Shown piece by piece: positions 34,706-40,531 of a stretch of DNA of 40,531 nt. The DNA is from Bacteroidales bacterium (lineage in GTDB: Bacteria > Bacteroidota > Bacteroidia > Bacteroidales > WCHB1-69). The notes under the pieces are model-generated. The model worked only from the letters and a program-made list of their open reading frames with translations. It was not told the origin of the DNA and made no database searches. The DNA is taken from NCBI GenBank assembly GCA_024682995.1, contig JAIKYR010000078.1, forward strand, positions 1-40,531. The letters are read 5' to 3'. Within the stretch, counting starts at the first letter, position 1; each line of letters opens with the position of its first letter. The position numbers were made by a program, and so were the translations under genes.

Positions 34706-35758
34706 TTATATTTCCATATTTGAGACGCAATGAATGTTGTCACTTCTGTTCTCTTGCCTCTTTTCATTCGATCCCATTCTCTCGTCCGGTGCTGCTTGCG
34801 GAACACGCTGGGTGATCTCCTTGGCTTTGGCGATACTGACGTTTAAATCATAGCAAATGAGTAAGATAAGAGAACTCCAGTTGATCCACAATAGAATGGC
34901 GAACAACGCCCCCAAGGATCCATAAATGAGGTTGTAGTTGGTGAAGTTGGAAAAATAGATGTTCAATATCCAGAGTATCAGCACCAAAAGGATGGTACAA
35001 AGCGACGAACCCGCCGAGAAGAAACGATAATTCTCCTTGTTGACAGGCGCCAGATAGTATAAGATGCTGACCATGAAATAGACGGATGCGAAGATCAACA
35101 CCCATTTGATACCGTGTACCAGATAGTAATAACCGCTCCGTAAATCAATCAGATAGGTGTTGATGTGGTTCATAATCATGGAGGCTATGATGAACAGCAT
35201 GGCCACGAAAAGGATGATGAAGAAGACAATGACCATGATGGCCAGACTCAAACCCAACTGTTTGAAGAAGTTGCGCTGTTTGTCGTTGAAGTAAGAGGTG
35301 TTCATGGCGGCCAGCAGGCCGTTGGTACAGATGAGCGTGAAGTAGATGCCGATGAAGAACATGAGGGTGGACAATCCCTCCCTGGGCTTCGTCACCACAT
35401 AGGTGATCATATCCTCCACCGCCGACCAGGCATACACTGGCACGACCGTCTGCATCATGGAGAGGATGGTGTTCTGTATGTCCGTGCTCGTGTAGGCGAT
35501 TAGTGTGAAGAAGGCGATGATCATGGGGAGCAGCGCGATGAAGATGCGGTAGGTCAGGGCGGCGGCCCGCTGGAAAATGACCCCTTTTCCCATGGATTGG
35601 AAGAAGTAGCCCATCACGTCGTACAAGGGAATATGCTGGAAGCCCGGCAGTGTGAGCGTCTTGGATTTCCGGATAATCTTCCCAAGGACTGGGATCTGTT
35701 CCAGGTCTTCGCTCCAGGCATCAAATTTCTCTTGTATGCGGTTTATATTCAGAAACAT
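34706..35758 (-). CDS. YihY/virulence factor BrkB family membrane protein (UPF0761)
   Basis: A 350-residue polytopic inner-membrane protein with about six helices. Family motifs are QRAAALTYRIFIALLPMIIAFFTLIAY in the first third, GLLAAMNTSYFN in the middle and YGSLGALFAILLWINWSSLILLICYDLN near the C-terminus. The YihY/BrkB family was once proposed to be RNase BN but is now regarded as membrane proteins of unclear function. A short charged tail follows. The stop lies 43 bases before the small acidic gene. The upstream gene is the AsmA-like protein, with a 3-base gap. Confidence 0.92.
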   Translation of the reverse strand: MFLNINRIQEKFDAWSEDLEQIPVLGKIIRKSKTLTLPGFQHIPLYDVMGYFFQSMGKGVIFQRAAALTYRIFIALLPMIIAFFTLIAYTSTDIQNTILSMMQTVVPVYAWSAVEDMITYVVTKPREGLSTLMFFIGIYFTLICTNGLLAAMNTSYFNDKQRNFFKQLGLSLAIMVIVFFIILFVAMLFIIASMIMNHINTYLIDLRSGYYYLVHGIKWVLIFASVYFMVSILYYLAPVNKENYRFFSAGSSLCTILLVLILWILNIYFSNFTNYNLIYGSLGALFAILLWINWSSLILLICYDLNVSIAKAKEITQRVPQAAPDERMGSNEKRQENRSDNIHCVSNMEI

Positions 35759-35761
35759 AGG

Positions 35762-37753
35762 TTATTCGTTCATTTTCAACTCAAACGACACGCTGACATC
35801 CGTGGCGTTTTCGGTGGCTTTTGCTGGAAGGATTTCCACTTGTTTGGAGGGGATTCCCTTGCTTATCAGATAGTTGCGAATCGCCTCGGCGGCGCGTTTT
35901 GCGTTGGTCTCCTCGCTGGGTGCGGCCTCGGTGGCCAGGACAAGCGTCATCAGTTCCTTCTCCTTGAGCACTTCGGCCATCTCATTCAATTGGAAAGTGT
36001 TCTCGTTCGACAGCTTCGGGGTCTCGCTGGTGGGGAACGTCATCTTCTGGAACGTCTTGTCACCGCCTACGGCTTTCGCAATCATGTCCACGGGCGAGGC
36101 GGCAATTTTAACAAGCAGATTGGTGAAGGTCTTCCAAATGATCTTGCGGAAAGAAAATTTCGGAGAGGAAATGTCCCCCTTAACGGGCAGTTCCATGTTG
36201 ACGTGACCCTTGCGGTCGGTGATGATGTACATGGCCGCCTTCATGGGTATCTTGGCGGCAGCCGGAGTCAAACCTTTGACTTTGTCGCCGAAGGTGGGCT
36301 TGTAGATGTCCAGCGCATTCTGGCTGTCCAACCAGTTATCCTTGATGGAGACATCGCTGGTGAAAGAGAGGATACCCTTTTCGGCGGGATAGGCCAGATA
36401 GTGCAGGGCGTAGGGCGAGAAGTCGTGAATGTCGAGGTTGGAGATGGACACGATGAAGTCGGCATTTTTGAGGTTCAGGGCGTCCAGACTGGCTTCGCAG
36501 TCGAATCTGCCGGATGAACCCAGATTGGCCGTGATCTTGATGGGCGATGGTTTCCCGTTGGTCAGATTCTCCGCAGTCAGCTGGAAGTCCGTAACGGGGA
36601 AGACCTGTTCCTCCGGAGTAGCGGCATGGTCGGCGTATGTGAAGCTGCCGTTGGTGATGGCTATTTTCTTGACGTTGTAGCGTATCTCCGTCGGGGTGGA
36701 GGCTGTGTCCTTGTCCGCGCGGGCATGCTTTCCGGAATCCGCCTTCGACAATGTGTCGGTTTGCCTGCCGCCCTTCATCCGACTGAAGGTGTTGCCGTCA
36801 GCATAGATGTCGAAGTTGAAAACGGGGTCTTTTAATTCTATGGATTTGATGTTGAAAACTTTCTTTCCGAGGTCCGCTTTCTCGATATTCATGTTGAAGG
36901 ATTTGAACGAGGCTAATGGCGACTGGTCGGCGTTGTGGGCCTGCACATTGTTCAACGACATGGTGCCGGAGAACACCATCTTCTCAATCTCCTTGACACA
37001 ACCTTTGAGGGTGGCGTCACCGTCCAAAAGTCCGTTAATGGTTCCAAAGTGCGACAGCAGGTTGAGGTAAGGTCGTCCCAAATCTGTAGAAAGCTGGTGC
37101 ATCAATATATGGGCGTCGAAATCGCCTTTCTTGATGTTGTAATTCCCGTTTATGGCGAAGTTGCCGCCCTGCCGGAATGCTGTGGTCATGTCAAGATGGG
37201 AGGGACCGCCGTTGAGGTCCAGCTTGGGCACGTGGATATTCACGTCCTTGGTGTCAAAGAGGCTGCCCGCGCGCACGTCCTGGTACTTTATAGCGGCATC
37301 CCGCACGCGGATGTGGCGGATGTCCACCAACCATTTGGAGGGTCCTTTTTTTTGTTTGGGCTTCCGGTCTTTGGTGTAAAAATCGATAATGTCGCTGAAA
37401 TTGAAACGGATACCATTCTGGATGACTTGGGCGTTCAGCTGGTCCAGACGGATGTGGTTGATGCGTACGGTCTTGCCCAGCAATCGGGGCAGTGACAGCT
37501 GTACGTTGAGTTTGTGGAAAGACAGGAAGTCGTCCTTGGCATTCTCCTCTTTGGCGTTAAGCCCCACAATGGTGACGGTACCGGTGAGGATGTTAATGCG
37601 GACATGCTCGAGCGTGACCACGCGGTGACATAGTTCAACGCTATGCTTTTCAGCGTAATACTTGACAATTGGCCCTGCCAATATGCTGATCAGCAACAGT
37701 AGTCCGACCAGGATGCCGACAATAATCAGGAAGATCTTCAGTCCCTTTTTCAT
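35762..37753 (-). CDS. AsmA-like / DUF748 protein with C-terminal OmpA-like domain
   Basis: A 663-residue protein with an N-terminal membrane anchor (about 5-28, IFLIIVGILVGLLLLISILAGP) and a large periplasmic part. VTLEHVRINILTGTVTIVGL, VRINHIRLDQLNAQVIQNG and VDIRHIRVRDAAIKYQD show the repeating beta-strand pattern of the DUF748/AsmA superfamily, proteins thought to bridge the envelope in lipid transport. The last about 75 residues (NEMAEVLKEKELMTLVLATE and ANAKRAAEAIRNYLISKGI-like helices) resemble an OmpA-type peptidoglycan-binding fold with few canonical residues. It lies between nadC (17-base gap) and YihY (3-base gap). The envelope role is inference from family. Confidence 0.83.
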   Translation of the reverse strand: MKKGLKIFLIIVGILVGLLLLISILAGPIVKYYAEKHSVELCHRVVTLEHVRINILTGTVTIVGLNAKEENAKDDFLSFHKLNVQLSLPRLLGKTVRINHIRLDQLNAQVIQNGIRFNFSDIIDFYTKDRKPKQKKGPSKWLVDIRHIRVRDAAIKYQDVRAGSLFDTKDVNIHVPKLDLNGGPSHLDMTTAFRQGGNFAINGNYNIKKGDFDAHILMHQLSTDLGRPYLNLLSHFGTINGLLDGDATLKGCVKEIEKMVFSGTMSLNNVQAHNADQSPLASFKSFNMNIEKADLGKKVFNIKSIELKDPVFNFDIYADGNTFSRMKGGRQTDTLSKADSGKHARADKDTASTPTEIRYNVKKIAITNGSFTYADHAATPEEQVFPVTDFQLTAENLTNGKPSPIKITANLGSSGRFDCEASLDALNLKNADFIVSISNLDIHDFSPYALHYLAYPAEKGILSFTSDVSIKDNWLDSQNALDIYKPTFGDKVKGLTPAAAKIPMKAAMYIITDRKGHVNMELPVKGDISSPKFSFRKIIWKTFTNLLVKIAASPVDMIAKAVGGDKTFQKMTFPTSETPKLSNENTFQLNEMAEVLKEKELMTLVLATEAAPSEETNAKRAAEAIRNYLISKGIPSKQVEILPAKATENATDVSVSFELKMNE

Positions 37754-37770
37754 AATTAAAAGATTATGAA

Positions 37771-38622
37771 TTAGAGGATTATGGTTTTGAGACTCATGTC
37801 AAGGCTGGCGATATGGTGTGTGAAGGCACCCACGGAGATGAAGTCCACCCCGGTGACGGCGTAGTCGTGCAGGGTCTCCTTGACGATGCCGCCGGAAGCT
37901 TCCGTCTCGAAGCGGTGGTTGACAAGTGCCACGCCCTCGCGGATCTGGTCGGGGGTGAAGTTGTCGAACATGATGCGCTGCACGCCGCCATGTTCGATGA
38001 CGCGCCGCACGTCGTCCAGACTGCGGGTCTCAATCTCAATATTGAGGTGCAGTCCGTGCTCTTTCTGGTAGGCGTTGGCCGCGTCAATGGCCTTTTCGAT
38101 GCCACCGGCGAAGTCTATATGATTGTCTTTCAGCATCATCATATCATACAGACCAAAACGATGGTTTTGTGCTCCGCCCACCATGACGGCATATTTCTCG
38201 AAAATGCGCATGTTGGGTGTGGTCTTGCGTGTGTCGAGCAAGGTCACGGCGGTGTCCTTCACCAGCTCCACATATTCGTGGGTGGTGGTGGCGATGCCGC
38301 TCATGCGTTGCATGAAGTTGAGCAGCGTACGCTCGGCGGTGAGCATGCTTCTGGCCGGACCGTGCAGCTGGAAGACGATGTCGCCCTTGCGGATGACGTC
38401 GCCGTCCTGCATGAACTGCTCCATCTGGATGGTGTCATCCACCTGGCGCAGCACCTCGCGGGCCACGTCCACCCCGCAGAGGATGCCGTCCTGCTTGACC
38501 AGCAGCTTCATCTTGCCGGGAGCATCGGCGGGAATACAGGAAAGGGAGGAATGGTCGCCGTCGCCAATATCCTCTTTCAGCGTCAGCTGGATCAGTTTGC
38601 GGATGTCTTCGGTTATCTTCAT
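37771..38622 (-). CDS. nadC: Nicotinate-nucleotide pyrophosphorylase (carboxylating)
   Basis: NadC converts quinolinate and PRPP to nicotinate mononucleotide in de novo NAD synthesis. The 283-residue length fits. Motifs are EDIGDGDHSSLSCIP near the N-terminus, ERTLLNFMQRMSGIATTTHEYV, DTRKTTPNMRIFEKYAVMVGG with the basic quinolinate-binding residues, HRFGLYDMMMLKDNHI, and the C-terminal barrel segment RIMFDNFTPDQIREGV. Its ATG overlaps the upstream lipoprotein stop by four bases. nadA and nadB are not in the window. Confidence 0.97.
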   Translation of the reverse strand: MKITEDIRKLIQLTLKEDIGDGDHSSLSCIPADAPGKMKLLVKQDGILCGVDVAREVLRQVDDTIQMEQFMQDGDVIRKGDIVFQLHGPARSMLTAERTLLNFMQRMSGIATTTHEYVELVKDTAVTLLDTRKTTPNMRIFEKYAVMVGGAQNHRFGLYDMMMLKDNHIDFAGGIEKAIDAANAYQKEHGLHLNIEIETRSLDDVRRVIEHGGVQRIMFDNFTPDQIREGVALVNHRFETEASGGIVKETLHDYAVTGVDFISVGAFTHHIASLDMSLKTIIL

Positions 38623-39110
38623 TTTTTTACAATAATTTCAGTTGTTTCAACAATGTTGCTGGTATGCAAAGCCCGATCCACCAGCTGGCATGACAGCTTT
38701 ATGGTGTCGTAGGGCGAGAAGTAGTTGTTGATGAAGGTGGTGATGGTGATGTTTCCTTCAATGGACTCGGGCAGATTGTGGCTCAGGTAGGGCAGACGGG
38801 CATGCAGCGGGGTGGGAAGCTCCACCTGAACCCATTCGCCGTGCTGTTTTTCATAAAAATGGATGAAAAGATTGTAATAGAAAGCCGAATCCTTGGAGAA
38901 TACACCGGAGGTGTCACCCGACTCCAAGCCGATGTCCCCATCTCCGTCGTGGAAATAGAGCGTGAGGTCTGCCTGGTCGTCCACCCCCGTCCCATTGTCA
39001 ATCTTCTCGATCCCGACAAATTCAATGTAGGGGATTTCGGAGAAAGGAGTGGGGCGTTTGCAGGCGGCGAACAGCAGCGTGCACACGACGATGAACAGGG
39101 CTTTCTTCAT
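38619..39110 (-). CDS. Lipoprotein of unknown function
   Basis: A 163-residue lipoprotein: signal MKKALFIVVCTLLFAAC with the lipobox cysteine at residue 17. The mature part is beta-rich and includes DLTLYFHDGDGDIGLESGD, a DxDGD-type loop that could bind a divalent ion, plus a C-terminal sheet. Such single-domain lipoproteins are common in Bacteroidales and their function is unknown. The stop overlaps the nadC start by four bases and the upstream hutH ends 13 bases before its ATG, so it is in a run with both. Confidence 0.82.
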   Translation of the reverse strand: MKKALFIVVCTLLFAACKRPTPFSEIPYIEFVGIEKIDNGTGVDDQADLTLYFHDGDGDIGLESGDTSGVFSKDSAFYYNLFIHFYEKQHGEWVQVELPTPLHARLPYLSHNLPESIEGNITITTFINNYFSPYDTIKLSCQLVDRALHTSNIVETTEIIVKK

Positions 39111-39123
39111 GAGGGTGAACGTT

Positions 39124-40531
39124 TTAGTCCATAATCATACGCACGCCGTTCACGAAGTCAATGGACTTCTGGATGAGCTCGTGCATGTAGGTGTCGTTTT
39201 CCACGAAGGGCACAAACTCGCGGTAGGCGGCCACAAACTCCTCAATGAACGGGGAGGACTTGAGCGGACGGCGGAACTCGAGGGCCTGGGCGGCGTTGAA
39301 GAGCTCGATGCCGAGGATCTTCTCCACATTGTTGACCACGAGGTAGCACTTCGTGGCGGCATTGGCTCCCATGCTCACATGGTCCTCCTGCCCTTGCGAC
39401 GACTCGATGGAGTCGGTGGAGCAGGGCATCGTGAAGGCCTTGTTCTGGTTCACGATGGAGGCGGCAGCATATTGCGGGATCATGAAGCCGGAGTTGAGGC
39501 CCGGATTCTTGACCAGGAAGGAGGGCAGTCCGCGCTTGCCGGCAATCAGTTGGTAGATGCGGCGTTCGGAGATGTTGCCCAGCTCCGCCATGGCGATGGA
39601 GAGGAAGTCAAGTACCAGGGCTAACGGCTGGCCGTGGAAGTTGCCGGCCGACACCACGATGTCCTCATCCGGGAACACCGTCGGGTTGTCGGTGACGGAG
39701 TTGATTTCTGTTTCCACCACCTCCTGAACATGTTGGATCGAGTCTTTGGAGGCGCCGTGCACCTGCGGTACGCAACGGAATGAGTAGGGGTCTTGTACGT
39801 GCTCCTTGTGTTGTTGGATGATCTCGGAACCTTCCAGAAGCTGCAGCATATGGGAGGCCGTGATGATCTGGCCGGCGTGCGGGCGCACGAAATGGACGTT
39901 CAGGTTGAACGGTTCAATGCGGCCGTCGAAGGCATCCAGCGAGACGGCGGCGATGATGTCGGCCATCCAGGAGAGCTTCTTGGCCTTGATGAGCAGCCAA
40001 ACGGCATACGAGCTCATGAACTGCGTTCCGTTGAGCAGGGCCAAACCCTCCTTGGATTGCAGCGTGATGGGCTCCCAGCCGAACTTCTCGTTGATGACGG
40101 AGGCGGGATATTTCTTTCCTCTATAGTAAACTTCGCCCATGCCGATGAGCGGCAGGCTCAGATGCGCCAGCGGGGCCAGATCGCCGGAAGCTCCGAGCGA
40201 GCCCTGCTGATAGACAACGGGATATACGCCTTTGTTGTAGAAATCCACTAACCGTTGGATGGTGGCCAGCTGCACACCGGAATGGCCGTATGAGAGCGAC
40301 TGGATTTTCATCAGCAACATCAGCTGCACAATCTCTTGGGGCACCTCGTTGCCCACGCCGCAGGCGTGCGAGATCACCAGGTTGCGCTGCAGGGTGGAGA
40401 GGTCCTCCTTGGAAATACTGCGGTTGCAAAGCGAGCCGAAACCGGTCGTCACCCCGTAGATGGGCTCCTTCTCCGTGTCGGTTTTCTTGTCCAAATAGGC
40501 ACGGCATTTCTGCACGGCGTCAATGGCCTCT
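39124..40531 (-). CDS. hutH: Histidine ammonia-lyase, 5' end cut by window
   Basis: HutH removes ammonia from histidine to give urocanate, the first step of histidine degradation. The visible 468 codons start in the middle of a family N-terminus (EAIDAVQKCRAYLDKK, then PIYGVTTGFGSLCNRSIS) and the frame stays open to the window edge, so about 30-40 residues are missing. The Ala-Ser-Gly that forms the MIO cofactor is in GSLGASGDLAPLAHL (codons at 40183-40191). Also present are NGTQFMSSYA, QDPYSFRCVPQVHGASKDSI, and QEDHVSMGANAATKCYLVV near the C-terminal third. Other hut genes are not in the window. Confidence 0.95.
   Translation of the reverse strand, partial: EAIDAVQKCRAYLDKKTDTEKEPIYGVTTGFGSLCNRSISKEDLSTLQRNLVISHACGVGNEVPQEIVQLMLLMKIQSLSYGHSGVQLATIQRLVDFYNKGVYPVVYQQGSLGASGDLAPLAHLSLPLIGMGEVYYRGKKYPASVINEKFGWEPITLQSKEGLALLNGTQFMSSYAVWLLIKAKKLSWMADIIAAVSLDAFDGRIEPFNLNVHFVRPHAGQIITASHMLQLLEGSEIIQQHKEHVQDPYSFRCVPQVHGASKDSIQHVQEVVETEINSVTDNPTVFPDEDIVVSAGNFHGQPLALVLDFLSIAMAELGNISERRIYQLIAGKRGLPSFLVKNPGLNSGFMIPQYAAASIVNQNKAFTMPCSTDSIESSQGQEDHVSMGANAATKCYLVVNNVEKILGIELFNAAQALEFRRPLKSSPFIEEFVAAYREFVPFVENDTYMHELIQKSIDFVNGVRMIMD

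Noticed and set aside
34663-34710. AT-rich inverted repeat (TATAAC/GTTATA) after the YihY gene
   Set aside because: The stem is six A/T-rich pairs overlapping the YihY stop, with no T-run; too weak to call terminator or operator.
35597-36517. 306-codon plus-strand open frame across the YihY / AsmA-like junction
   Set aside because: The minus-strand genes there have clear family motifs; this frame has none and crosses their boundary.
37813-38712. 299-codon plus-strand open frame over nadC
   Set aside because: nadC on the minus strand carries conserved motifs such as DTRKTTPNMR; the His/Val-rich opposite frame is its complement.

Overview
The window is a chromosomal segment from a member of the Bacteroidota, most likely order Bacteroidales. 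Supporting signs are the gene families present (GldA-type ABC ATPase, PorV-like barrel, 67K-type SppA, large carboxypeptidase-regulatory-domain TonB-dependent receptor, split transketolase) and intergenic promoters of the Bacteroidota type (TAnnTTTG at -7) instead of sigma70 boxes. Base composition is near 50% GC, genes are closely packed, and there is no phage, insertion sequence, CRISPR array or tRNA gene. Genus cannot be fixed from the sequence alone.

Layout. 1-180: end of an rRNA operon (5S rRNA and terminator). 181-6192 (+): recA, TPR lipoprotein, ruvB, outer-membrane barrel, FAA hydrolase, nucleoside symporter. 6193-7238: gene-poor stretch with a cluster of small hairpins (REP/MITE-like) and short uncertain ORFs. 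7239-9898 (-): an inner-membrane flippase-like protein, RfaE2 and an M23/LysM protein. A near-palindromic divergent promoter at about 9915-9946 separates these from a plus-strand run 9968-17838: gldA, a stand-alone molybdopterin-oxidoreductase-like protein, sppA, a steroid 5-alpha-reductase-family protein, murF, anmK and tonB. A shared terminator at 17861-17897 then meets a minus-strand operon greA-HIT-tktN-lptF/G-glycosyltransferase-dxs (24235 back to 17912). 24319-34166 (-) holds a three-gene secretion/receptor module. 34291-40531 (-) holds hutH (cut by the window end), a lipoprotein, nadC, an AsmA/DUF748 protein, a YihY protein and a small membrane protein.

How the genes work together. Much of the window serves the cell envelope: peptidoglycan synthesis and recycling (murF, anmK, M23/LysM), LPS/heptose and export (rfaE2, lptF/G, GT4), outer-membrane uptake (tonB, TonB-dependent receptor) and type IX-like surface export (PorV-like plus a 1602-residue exported protein). 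The rest is DNA repair (recA, ruvB), transcription (greA), isoprenoid and pentose metabolism (dxs, tktN), NAD synthesis (nadC) and histidine breakdown (hutH).

The best candidate for an under-described system is the receptor / 1602-aa exported protein / PorV-like module (24319-34166). Secondary points are the orphan molybdopterin-type protein beside gldA, an M23 protein lacking one catalytic histidine, and the promoter architectures at recA and at 9915-9946. All assignments come from reading motifs by eye; no database search was run.
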